A DNA stretch of 35,199 nucleotides, from contig JALSMB010000063.1 in NCBI GenBank assembly GCA_026988025.1, forward strand, positions 1-35,199, given 5' to 3'. Below are positions 8,972 to 18,151 of the stretch, in pieces; position 1 is the stretch's first letter, and every line of letters begins with the position of its first letter. The notes beneath the pieces were generated by a model. The model did not search any database, was not told where the DNA came from, and worked only from the letters and a program-made list of their open reading frames with translations. The stretch comes from Candidatus Altimarinota bacterium (GTDB lineage Bacteria > Patescibacteriota > Gracilibacteria > BD1-5 > UBA6164). A program made the translations under genes and the position numbers.

Positions 8972-11245
8972 ATGGATACAAAACTACAGCAAATATTAAA
9001 ACAACAATTTAGATTAGAAGATTTTAGGGAATGACAAAAAGAAATTATTGAAAGTGTAGTAAACTGAAATGATACACTTGTTTTTATGCCTACAGGTTGA
9101 GGTAAATCACTTACTTATCAATTACCAGGTATTTATAGACAAGGAGTATGTTTAGTTATTTCTCCACTTATTTCACTTATGAAAGATCAAGTTGATAAAC
9201 TTAATGAGCTTTGAATAAAAACAGAACTTATAAATTCAACTATTGATAAATATGACATTTCTATTATTTTAAATGATTTATCTAATCCAAATACAGATAT
9301 AAAATTTTTGTATATAGCTCCTGAAAGACTTAATAGCTCAGATTTTTTGAGAGTTATATCTAAAGTGAAAATTTCATTAGTTGCAATTGATGAAGCTCAT
9401 TGTATTAGTGCTTGGGGACATGATTTTAGACCTAGTTATATGAAAATTAGGTGATTTTTGGATAATTTAAAACAAAATTGAGATTTTCCAATTATGGCAC
9501 TTACAGCAACTGCTACAGAAAAAGTAAGAGAAGATATAGTAGTAAGATTGGGAGTAGATAAACCTAATTCTTTTACTGCTTGATTTGATAGAAAAAATAT
9601 AACTGTAATAGTTAGAGAAATATCGAAAAAAGATGAAAAAATGGAAAAAGTAGCTGAAATTTTAGATAAAACTAAATGAAGTTGAATTATATATTGTTCA
9701 TCAAGAAAAGCAGTTAAAGAAGTTTATGATAGTTTAATAGAAAATTGAGTAAATGCTTGAATTTATACTTGAGCTATGACTCCTGAAAATAGAGAAGTAG
9801 AACAAAATAGATTTATGAATGATACTTATAAAGTAATTGTTGCTACAAATGCTTTTGGTATGTGAATCGATAAAAAAGATATTAGATTTGTAATACATTA
9901 TAATCTTCCTTGAAGTATAGAAAATTATTATCAAGAAGTTTGAAGAGCTTGAAGAGATTGAAAAAAAAGTTTTTGAATAGTTATTGCTTCGTTTGGTGAT
10001 ACTAAAATACAAGATTTTTTTATAGAGAATACTTATCCTACAAAAGAAGAAATTTTAAAAGTATATGATTTTATTTTTAAATTAGATAAAGAGTGACATG
10101 GTAAATGACAAGTTATCTTAAAAACGCAAAGAACTATTGCTGCTGAAGCTTGAGTTGATAGTGATATGAAAGTTTGAAGTGCATTAAAAATATTAGAAAA
10201 ATATAATATTATTAGAAAAGGAGTTAGTGAAAATGAAATGGAAGAAGGGTTTAGAGGTAGATGATTAACTACTGTACAAGAAAAAAGAAAACATTCTCAT
10301 TTGCTTATAGATTGGAAACATCAAGAAGCATTAAAAGATGAAGCTTATTACAAACTAGAACAAATTAAAAAATTACTTTTTTACCCAACATGTAGAAAAA
10401 GATTTATATTAAATTATTTTTGAGATGAAGAAGATTTAGCAACTTTACCAGATAATTGTTGAACTTGTGATTTTTGTCTAGAAAAAGAAAAATTTTCAAA
10501 TATAGAAATTGAGGATTATGTAAATACATCAGTTTTTGCACTTGTTTTAGATGTGGTGAAACAAAATGATGCTAGAATATGAGTTGGTATGATGACAAAA
10601 TTTTTATGGTGAAGTCGTGATGCAAAACTTATTGATTGGGGACTTGATAAAAAAGAAAATTTTTGAGCATTATGAAATTTATCAGCAGATTTAATTCAAG
10701 CTGTTATTGAAGCATTAATATCTGAAGATTATCTTGAAAAAACTGATTGAAAATATCCACTTTTATGAATAACTGATACATGAAAAATTGCTATTAATAG
10801 AAATGATTTTTTAAAAGATGATAATACAGAATTACAACATTATATTAGAATGAGATTAGGTTCTAGTAGTTCAAAAAAGAAGAGTAAAGCTAATAAAGAA
10901 TGAAAACCTAAAGCGCAAAAATGAGAAACTTATAATGAAACCTTTAGGTTGTATCAAGAATGAAAATCAATAGATGAAATAGTAGAAATTAGATGATTAA
11001 AAAAACAAACAATTGAAAATCATTTAGTAAACTTGTATTCTACGTGAAAAATGAGTCTAGCTTTAATTATGAAATTAGTAAAATTTAGTAATGTAAAAGT
11101 AATAAAATGAGTTTTAAGTGATTTTTTCTCTAATTGATATGAATGATTGAAAGATATAAAAGATAAGTGCAATGAAGAATGAAATAATGTTTCTCGGTTG
11201 GAAATCAATATAGCTCTTGCTATGATAGAAAAGTGAGATTTATAA
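8972..11245 (+). CDS. recQ: ATP-dependent DNA helicase RecQ
   Basis: A 757-residue superfamily 2 helicase that unwinds DNA 3'-5' in recombination and fork repair. Walker A PTGGGKS at 40-46, DEAH box at 140-143 in the RecQ-specific [17 protein letters not shown] context, TATA in motif III, and motif VI YYQEVGRAGRDG. The zinc-binding cysteines are Cys474, Cys496, Cys499 and Cys502, followed by a winged-helix RQC region. No clear HRDC domain is seen. Instead a charged linker leads to a C-terminal helix-turn-helix ([19 protein letters not shown] and onward) like the HTH_40 domain of some RecQ proteins. Most glycines are TGA. Confidence 0.95.
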
Positions 11246-11254
11246 AAATATTTT

Positions 11255-11284
11255 AAAAAACTAGTTTGTCAAGCTAGTTTTTTT
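11255..11284 (+). terminator. Terminator after recQ
   Basis: AAAAACTAG paired with CTAGTTTTT around a 9-base loop, ending in a run of seven T. Starts 10 bases after the recQ stop. Confidence 0.8.
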
Positions 11285-11344
11285 GTTATAGAATATTAGA
11301 TATGATATTATTATTATAGTTATAATTTTATAAAAGATATGTAA

Positions 11345-12703
11345 ATGGATTTTTGAAGTCTTATTAAAAAATGATCTGCAAAACCAAGTATTAAAAAAAC
11401 TTCTACAAAAAAAGTCAAAGTAGAAGATTTATTTGCTACATGAAGTTCTGCTTGAATCAATAATAAGTCTCATCTAGATTCAGATTTAAATGTAACATGA
11501 TGAATAAGTAAAAGGGAAGAGGATACAGTTGTTATTGATATAGTAAATGATATCTTTTTAAATGCTTTAAAATTTAAAGCATCTGATATACATATAGAGC
11601 CTAGAGAAAAAGAAGTAAATATTAGATTTAGAGTTGATTGAAATTTTGTTGAATATAAAATGATTCCTTTAAATTTAAGAGATTCTATAATTGCTAGAAT
11701 AAAAATAATGGCTTACCTTAGGATTGATGAACATAGGTTACCGCAAGATTGAAAAATAGCATATAAATTATTTTGAGGGAAATCTATTGATATGAGAGTA
11801 TCAGTTTTACCAACTATTTATTGAGAAAAATGTGTAATTAGATTACTTAAAAAAGATGATAAACCACCTCAACTTAAAAATTTAGGTATTATGCCATATA
11901 ATTTAGTTAAAATAAAGAAACATTTAAAAGATAATTATTGAATGATACTTGCAGTTTGACCAACTGGTTCATGAAAATCTACAACTTTATTTTCAATTTT
12001 AAGTCAATTTAATCCAGAAGAACAAAATATATCGACTTTAGAAGATCCAGTTGAATATAGAATTAAATGAGTTAATCATACACAAATAAACCCTGCTATT
12101 GATTTTACATTTGCTAAGTGACTTAGAAGTTTACTTAGACAAGATCCAGATATAATAATGGTTTGAGAAATAAGAGATGAAGAAACAGCAAAATTAGCAG
12201 TTGAGGCATCTATTACATGACATATCGTATTTTCTACAATACATACAAATTCAGCAACACATACAATACAAAGACTTGTTAATTTAGGAGTAGATCCATT
12301 ATTAATAAGTTCAAGTCTGAGAATGATTATTTCACAAAGATTAGCTAGGAAATTATGTAAGAATTGTAAAGTTTCATATACTGCTAGTGATAAAGTTAAA
12401 GAATATATTGTTTGAAAAGTGTGAAAATATATAAAAAATAAAGAAGTTTTAAATTTGTTTAAAGCTAATCCTGAATGATGTGATAAATGTAATCACACTT
12501 GATATGAGGGTAGATTATGACTATATGAAGTATTAGAAATGACTGATAAATTGGAAGCACTTATGCTAAAAAATGCATCTAGGTTACAATTAGAAATACA
12601 AGCAATTTGAGATTGAATGGTTCCAATTAAAGAAGATGGACTATTGAAAGTTGTTTTAGGTGAGACATCACTTGAAGAAATACTATCAGTCTTATGAACT
12701 TAA
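11345..12703 (+). CDS. pilB: Type IV pilus assembly ATPase, PilB/GspE family (copy 1)
   Basis: A 452-residue secretion ATPase that powers pilus extension at the inner face of the membrane. The N2 region has SDIHIEPRE and VNIRFRVDG. Walker A GPTGSGKS is at 205-212. An Asp box [10 protein letters not shown], a Walker B-like [18 protein letters not shown], and a His box [10 protein letters not shown] follow. The tetracysteine zinc site typical of PilB/GspE, not PilT, is Cys338/Cys341 and Cys379/Cys382. The N-terminal recruitment domain of longer PilB proteins is missing and is replaced by about 70 low-complexity residues. A second, similar ATPase is encoded at 23859. Confidence 0.92.
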
Positions 12704-12734
12704 AATTTAAAATTGTCTAGTTGAAATAAAAAAA

Positions 12735-12762
12735 TTTGCTAATATATTTTGCTAAGTATAAT
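12735..12762 (+). promoter_or_regulatory. Possible promoter for the two small genes after pilB
   Basis: A perfect TATAAT at 12757-12762 with a weak TTTGCT at 12735-12740 and a 16-base spacer, 34 bases before the next ATG. Confidence 0.4.
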
Positions 12763-12795
12763 GTATTATGATATTATTAATTAGTACAAATAAGT

Positions 12796-13050
12796 ATGAA
12801 TACACGTTTAGAATTACTCTTTGAAAAACATAATGTTTCAGATAAGGATAGGTATGAAATAAATCAAATTTTTTGATTATTACCAACAAATAAACAGCAA
12901 AATATTCTAAAAAACTTTGATATAATGATTTTTAGATTTGAGCAAATACATAAGGAAATTAATTTAGAAAGGAGAATTCTAATTTGAGACTTATTTAAAG
13001 ATATAAAATCTTTTTACGAAAAATATTGAAATCAAATATGAGATTTATAA
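12796..13050 (+). CDS. Small protein, unknown
   Basis: An 84-residue, charged, probably all-helical cytoplasmic protein. Not recognised. Its TGA codons are read as glycine and the frame ends at TAA. It sits between a pilus ATPase and a prepilin, followed 19 bases later by another small gene in the same direction, so a link to the pilus is possible but unproven. Confidence 0.6.
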
Positions 13051-13069
13051 AAATAAAAATAAAGTAAAA

Positions 13070-13348
13070 ATGTCTAAAAAATTTAAACATCTAAAATCAC
13101 AAATTGATGTCTCTAGTATAGAGAATACTCCTGTTCATCTTTATGATGAAGAAAGGTTGCCAGAATCAAAAAACCATTTTCAAAAAATTAAAGAAAAGCA
13201 TTCTTCAAATTCTGAAATTGTTGAAGCAGCAGATAAAATTATAGTTAAAATTGAAAATATCATAAATTTATGAAAAAAAGATTTTTCATGAGAAATTATG
13301 CAAGCTGCGAATAATCCAGATTATTGAGATAGTATCAAAATTGCTTAA
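13070..13348 (+). CDS. Small protein, unknown
   Basis: A 92-residue soluble protein, not recognised. It is hydrophilic, helical in its middle (EIVEAADKIIVKIENIINL), with no signal peptide or membrane segment. Three TGA codons near the C terminus are glycine; stopping at the first would give only 67 residues. It is the second gene of a pair and ends just before a strong terminator. Confidence 0.6.
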
Positions 13349-13351
13349 AAT

Positions 13352-13381
13352 AAAAAAAATCACAGTTTTGTGATTTTTTTT
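13352..13381. terminator. Bidirectional terminator between the small genes and the prepilin gene
   Basis: A perfect 13-bp stem (13352-13364 with 13369-13381), loop GTTT, A run left and T run right. The right arm overlaps the stop codon of the convergent prepilin gene. Confidence 0.88.
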
Positions 13382-13949
13382 ATTTTGATATATTAACTAA
13401 TCAATTTAAGGTATTTATAGTAATTACTTTATTTTCTACTTTATTTTTTACAGTTATTTCTAATACTTTATCTTTATCTTGATTACAGTTTAAATCTGAA
13501 TTTATATCTAATTTTAAATTAATTCATGAAAATTCTATTGTTCAAGTGCTAGTCATATCTCAGTAACTGCTTTTATCTTCTCAATATTCTCAACATTTAA
13601 TAGAATTGATTTCAAAAGAATTTGGTACTAGTAATATAGACCTATCTATTATATTATTATCTTTGTCATAAGCTTCCCATGAGATAGTTCAACTATTGGT
13701 TTTTGAAAAACTAATAGCCCATTTACTAGGTACTGTTAAATCAGTTCATATTCATTTTCATGATAATGCATTGTTCCTTATAGTTTCGTAACTTGTTTTT
13801 ATTTTATTAGCAAAGATATCTAATTTTTGCTTATTGCTTAATCTATTGAAATCTATATTTGCAACTGAAAATGCTAATATTCATAATATAGTTATTCATA
13901 CCACTAATTCAATTAGAGTAAAAGCAGATTTATTTTTATATAAAATCAT
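13380..13949 (-). CDS. Type IV prepilin-like protein
   Basis: A 189-residue pilin or pseudopilin. The leader is short (MILYKNKSA) and is followed by the class III signal FTLIELVVGITILGILAFSV, with Glu5 of the mature protein present. It should be cut and N-methylated by the prepilin peptidase before Phe. The C-terminal domain is polar, with three cysteines (CGEYGED at the first) and no clear sequence relatives. Its promoter region is shared with the divergent LPXTG gene, and a pilus ATPase is 0.7 kb away. Confidence 0.88.
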
Positions 13950-13950
13950 A

Positions 13951-14044
13951 AAATAAAGTTGTAAAAAATTAAAAATCTTTTAGAGTAAGTATGTTAATAG
14001 TTTATCTATAAAAAATAAACTCACAACTTTATTTTCTATTTTTT
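13951..14044. repeat. 12-bp inverted repeat flanking the divergent pilin / LPXTG promoters
   Basis: AAATAAAGTTGT at 13951-13962 is exactly mirrored by ACAACTTTATTT at 14033-14044. Each arm therefore places the same sequence in front of one of the two divergent genes: one base before the pilin ATG, and seven bases before the LPXTG gene's ATG. A smaller hairpin (AGTTTAT/ATAAACT) lies inside the interval near its right end. Confidence 0.8.
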
Positions 14045-14051
14045 GTTACCT

Positions 14052-15011
14052 ATGAAATTTTTATTAAACATATTGTGAATTATAACATTATTTGTTTTAA
14101 CGTTAAGTGATGCATTAGCAATTAATGCTCCGAGTAATTTAAAAATTGATTCAATAGAGAATACTTCTGTTAATTTATCATGGGATACTTCTTCTGGGGC
14201 ATATATGTATTATATTTCATATTGATTAAATGCAGGATGATCTTATGATAATCAAACTGATTTTATAGACTCAAATACTTGAGTAATTAATTGATTAGAA
14301 ACTTGAAAAACATACTATTTTGTTGTTACAGCATTAGATGAAAACTGAGATGAAAGTAGTTATTCAAATGAAATTGCTTGAGATACATGAGTAAATATAT
14401 TTAGTTTAGAATCTATTGTTGTAAATACTTCAAATAGTTTAGAGTTAAATTTTAGTAGAGACTTAGATACTACTGAAAATACAGAAAGAGAATTTAAAAT
14501 TTATAATAAATCTGATAATTTAGATACATTTGATGTTATTTCTACTGAAATTGATTCTACAAATCCTAATAATTTAATTGTTACTTTAGATAGAGAATTA
14601 CAATTATGAGTGGAATATGAATTGGTTGTAATAGCTATTAAAGATATTAATTTAAACAATATAGAATCTTGAATAGATAGTATTGAATCATTTATTTTTA
14701 ATAATGAAATTATAAATACTACTGAATCATGAGGTATTATAACAGAAAGTTGAGTATTAGATGAAAATAATGAAGAATTAAACTCTGCTAATTCAGACTC
14801 ATGAACAGTTGATAATTCTACATGAACAGTTGTTATTAATGAATGACCTTCTTGATCTAATATTGATACTAATGAATTAAATAATACAACATTAGGGGCA
14901 GCATGAAACACAAATCAACTTCCTAAAACATGACCTGAAAATATTTTAATATTAGTTTTATCAATTATATTATGAGCACTAGTATTTGTATTTAAATATA
15001 AAAAAGCATAA
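14052..15011 (+). CDS. LPXTG-anchored surface protein with fibronectin type III-like domain
   Basis: A 319-residue exported protein. A signal peptide (MKFLLNILGIITLFVLTLSD, cut near ALA) is followed by a fibronectin type III-like domain at about residues 27-115 (APSNLKI at its start, TYYFVVTALDENGDES near its end). A second beta-rich domain covers about 118-210. A Ser/Thr/Asn-rich stalk then leads to a full sortase signal: LPKTG at 290-294, a hydrophobic helix, and KYKKA at the C terminus. The glycine of LPKTG is a TGA codon. This predicts covalent attachment to a peptidoglycan wall. No sortase gene lies in the window. Confidence 0.88.
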
Positions 15012-15047
15012 TAATAAAAACTCCTTAAAATAAGGAGTTTTTATTAT
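15011..15047. terminator. Bidirectional terminator (LPXTG protein / LemA-like)
   Basis: A perfect 17-bp stem (15011-15027 with 15031-15047) with an AAA loop. It overlaps the stop codons of both converging genes. Confidence 0.9.
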
Positions 15048-15550
15048 ATAGTATTTATTTGATTTATTGGAATTAAAAGTCATATAATAGTTAATTGTTT
15101 TATTTTTATTAAAATATTATATTTATTAACTATATTTTTATATAACATTAAATTATCTCATAACTCTGAACTTTTATTTATTATAGTACTTTTTACTAAG
15201 TTAAATTTAAAATCTTTATTAATTTTAGGGTGTGAATTACAAACTCTAAAAATAAAGTTTAATTCATTATGTATTTGTTTATAAGTTTTTGTTTTTTCTA
15301 TTAAAGTATTATAGAAAAGATTTTCTGAAAAATCTTTCTTTTTTAATATAAGAATTTCTTTAAAAATTTCATCATGTTTATTTAAATAGTTTTTTGTACT
15401 TTCATATATACTAGGAATTTGATTATTTTTTTCTTTAAATTGTATTATTATTTTTTTTTCTAATATCTTTATTTTTTGCTTTAATAAAAACAAAAAGATT
15501 AGAAAAAATGAGAAAAGACTTAATAGTATAATTAATATATAATAGTTCAT
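15044..15550 (-). CDS. LemA-like membrane protein
   Basis: A 168-residue protein: one N-terminal membrane helix (residues 3-24) then a long helical bundle. The pattern fits LemA: IPSIYESTKNYLNKHDEIFKEI in the place of the family's 'IPNLVETVKGYAKHE', then FRVCNSHPKINKDFKF for the 'YPELKANENF' region, and LGDNLMLYKNIVNKYN for 'ARRDYNEAVREYN'. The role of LemA proteins is not settled. A TGA codon at 15158-15160 is glycine; stopping there would remove 38 conserved residues. The gene has no obvious partner. Confidence 0.7.
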
Positions 15551-15654
15551 TGAAATGTATTAATATTTTAAAATATATTTATTGTTAATATTTTAACATA
15601 ATAGCTTTTAAAAATCAAAAATATGATATATTCATTGTTTATTGCCATTTTTTA

Positions 15655-15682
15655 TTGACTAAGATACTATTATTTATATAAT
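15655..15682 (+). promoter_or_regulatory. Promoter of the secE-nusG operon
   Basis: TTGACT at 15655-15660, 16-base spacer, perfect TATAAT at 15677-15682. This is the best sigma-70-type match in the window. Confidence 0.75.
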
Positions 15683-15725
15683 GCTATTGACAGGTGTTAC
15701 AAGAATTATATTGTAGCATTTTTTT
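15681..15725 (+). promoter_or_regulatory. Possible attenuator hairpin in the secE leader
   Basis: ATGCTA at 15681-15686 pairs with TAGCAT at 15714-15719 and is followed by seven T. It lies between the promoter and the secE ATG, so it could end transcription early. The stem is short and the loop long (27 bases); the loop also contains a perfect -35 box, TTGACA. Confidence 0.4.
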
Positions 15726-15743
15726 ATTACTAATTTTAATAGT

Positions 15744-15938
15744 ATGATACAATTTTTAAAAGATTCTTTTAGAGAATTATCTCATGTAGTATGGCCTACA
15801 AGAGAAGAAACTAGGGCTTTTTTCTTAGTTGTTTTAATTATTTTAATAACTTTTTGATTATATTTATTTATTGCTAGTACGTTCTTTTCAGAATGAATGC
15901 TTTATCTTAAATCAGTAGTTGAAAGTTTTTCTAATTAA
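15744..15938 (+). CDS. secE: Preprotein translocase subunit SecE
   Basis: A 64-residue single-span SecE, the short bacterial form. It clamps the SecY channel in the membrane. The amphipathic helix FLKDSFRELSHVVWPTREET is the family signature and is followed by one membrane helix (about residues 27-46). The secE-nusG order is conserved across bacteria, which supports the call. Confidence 0.93.
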
Positions 15939-15967
15939 TTTTATTTATATAAAATAATTTAAATATA

Positions 15968-16498
15968 ATGTTTAATAAACCAGAATGGTACGTAATTCAA
16001 GTAGTATCTTGAACTGAAGAAAATGTTAAATCATCACTTTTTCAGAGAAGAGAAAGTTTTTGACTTGAAGATTTTCTTATAGATGTTTTTGTTCCAACTC
16101 ATGATGTTGTTTCTGTAAGAGCTTGATGAAAAAAAGTTACAAAAAAGAAAAATATTCTTCCTTGATATATATTAGTTCAAATGAATGTTACTAATGAAAG
16201 TTGGTATATTGTGAGAAATACTCCAAATGTAACATGATTTTTATGAGCATGAAATATTCCAGTTCCTGTTTCATGAGAAGAACTTGAACAATTAAAATGA
16301 AAAGTTGAAGAATATTCTGAAACTTTTGAAACTAAATATAAAGTTGGAGATATGGCTACTATTATAAAATGACCATTTGAATGAAATGAATGAATTATAA
16401 TGGAAGTTTTAGATAAAAAATGAGTTGTGAAAATGAATGTTAATTTAATGTGAAGAGATACTCCTGTTGAACTTGAGTTTGCTGATATTAGAATTTAA
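15968..16498 (+). CDS. nusG: Transcription termination/antitermination protein NusG
   Basis: A 176-residue NusG that binds the RNA polymerase clamp and links it to Rho or the ribosome. The NGN domain starts with PEWYVIQVVSG and holds the VPTHDVVSVR and LPGYILVQM segments and the VRNTPNVTGFLG motif. The KOW domain is KYKVGDMATIIKGPFEGNEG. It lies 29 bases after secE in the usual order. Nearly all glycines, including those in KOW, are TGA. Confidence 0.95.
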
Positions 16499-16517
16499 TT
16501 TCAAATAAAAAATTATT

Positions 16518-17177
16518 ATGAGAAAAATTATTTTATTTATAATATTTTTGATTAGTATTTTTATTGTAAATTTAATATTTTATTTCTTATCAGATGATTA
16601 TAAATTTTTTTTAAAAAAAATTAAAAATCCTGAGGAAATAGTTTATCTAGATGATAAGGTCTATGATGATAGTATAGATGATAAAATATTAAATAATGCA
16701 GAGGTTGTAGTTACAAATAAAGGTAATGAAAAAATATTTGAATTAAAAGATGAAACTTGAATTATAAGTTTGAAAAAAGAAATTGTTTTATGAAAAAATT
16801 ATAGAAACATATTAAGTATTTTTTCAATATATAAATTAAAAAAATTAGAAGTTAATTTAAATTTATTTGATATTACGAATGAATATCCAGATAATTATTT
16901 TGAGTATTATTCTAAGGACTTAACTTTATATTTTTTCCCAACAAAAGATTATAAAGATATGTTTGATATATTCGATGTTTTAAGTAAAGAATGACCTTTT
17001 TCATTAAGTGAAGTAAATAATTTTTGAGATAATTCATTTTATATTAATTTAGATAAAAATATCAAAGATAGATTTGTAAGAGTTATTATATCTTATAATG
17101 GTATAGTCTTTTGATTAAAAATTAAAAAAACTGAATATAGTTTAGTAAAAGAAAAGCTAAATTCATTAAAAAAATAA
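16518..17177 (+). CDS. Membrane-anchored protein, unknown, in the nusG-greA operon
   Basis: A 219-residue protein not recognised as a known family. One N-terminal membrane helix (about residues 3-24) is followed by a hydrophilic domain of mixed alpha/beta pattern, including a DDKVYDDSIDDK acidic stretch. Reading through the TGA at 16758-16760 as glycine more than doubles the length. Because it lies between nusG (19 bases upstream) and greA (27 bases downstream), it is probably co-transcribed with them, but nothing in the sequence ties it to transcription. Confidence 0.65.
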
Positions 17178-17204
17178 TAATTATTATTAAATAACTAAAA
17201 AAAA

Positions 17205-17678
17205 ATGAGTAATACTGTTTTAGTAACAAAAGAAGGTTTAAAAAAATTAGAAGATGAATTAGAACATTTAAAAAGTGTTACGAGAGTTGAAATTGCAGCT
17301 AAATTAAAAGAAGCTATTTCATTTTGAGATCTTTCTGAAAATTCTGAATACGAAGATGCTAGAAATGAACAAGCTCAAGTTGAATTAAGAATATCTGATT
17401 TAGCAGATCAATTAAAAAATATTGAAATTATTAAAGAAGATACTAAATGATGAAAAGTTAGTATGTGATCAATTATAGAAATTGAAAATTGTGATAATAA
17501 AGAAAAAGAAACATTTAAAATAGTAGGTTCTACTGAAGCTGATATATTAGCTGAAACTCCTACTATTTCAAATGAATCATTCGTATGAAAAGCAATGCTT
17601 TGAAGTAAAAAAGGTGATAAAGTAAAAGTTAAAACAAAATCAGGTTTATTTGAATACAAAGTTATTTCTATTAAATAG
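17205..17678 (+). CDS. greA: Transcription elongation factor GreA
   Basis: A 157-residue GreA, normal length. It enters the RNA polymerase secondary channel and triggers cleavage of backtracked RNA. The N-terminal coiled coil starts [17 protein letters not shown] and carries the acidic tip in [16 protein letters not shown], where the Asp and Glu act in cleavage. The C-terminal FKBP-like domain includes [17 protein letters not shown]. The gene lies in the secE-nusG operon, a sensible elongation module. Confidence 0.95.
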
Positions 17679-17699
17679 TTATTTTTTTAAAATATTATT

Positions 17700-18116
17700 A
17701 TGGATTTAAATATATATTATGATAATTTAATTTTAGTTCCAGCTGTAACATTTGTTGTTACTGTTTTATTAAAATGAATATCAATAAAAATTAAAACGGG
17801 TAAATTAGATATAGCATGAGCTTTGTGAAGTTGATGAATGCCTTCAGTTCATTCTGCTGTTGTAGTTTCTTTAGCTACTGCTGTAGCTATTAAACATGGT
17901 ATAGATTCTGATTTATTTGCTATATCAATGGCTTTTACAGTAATTATTATTTATGATGCAATAAATGTTAGATTTGAAGCATGACAACATGCTATTGCTA
18001 TAAATGAAAGTATTTGAGAAAAAAAATTCAAAGAATCATTATGACACCTTCCAAGTGAAGCATTTGCTTGAAGTGTATTAGGTATAATTGTTGCTATAGT
18101 ATTGTATTATATATAA
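17700..18116 (+). CDS. DUF212 (divergent PAP2, YuiD-like) membrane protein
   Basis: A 138-residue integral membrane protein of the DUF212 family, a divergent acid-phosphatase/vanadium-haloperoxidase relative. The signature GSGGMPSVHSAVVVSLATA is present, with IIIYDAINVRFEAGQHA and a GHLPSEAFAG near the C terminus. About four membrane helices. The SxHS and later His residues correspond to the PAP2 catalytic region, so it may act on a lipid phosphate, but the substrate is unknown. Last gene of the secE operon. Confidence 0.88.
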
Positions 18117-18151
18117 AAAAAGAATTTAGTTTTAAACTAAATTCTTTTTTT
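18115..18151. terminator. Bidirectional terminator (DUF212 / glmS)
   Basis: A perfect stem of up to 18 bp (18115-18132 with 18134-18151, practical loop of 3-5 bases), A run left, T run right, touching the stop codons of the two convergent genes. Confidence 0.9.

Noticed and set aside
14501..14911. Minus-strand open frame of 136 codons
   Set aside because: It lies opposite the LPXTG surface protein, which has signal peptide and anchor in one continuous code-25 frame.
15683..15720. A tRNA gene before secE, as in many bacteria
   Set aside because: The stretch is too short and has no D, anticodon or T arm; only one short stem is present.
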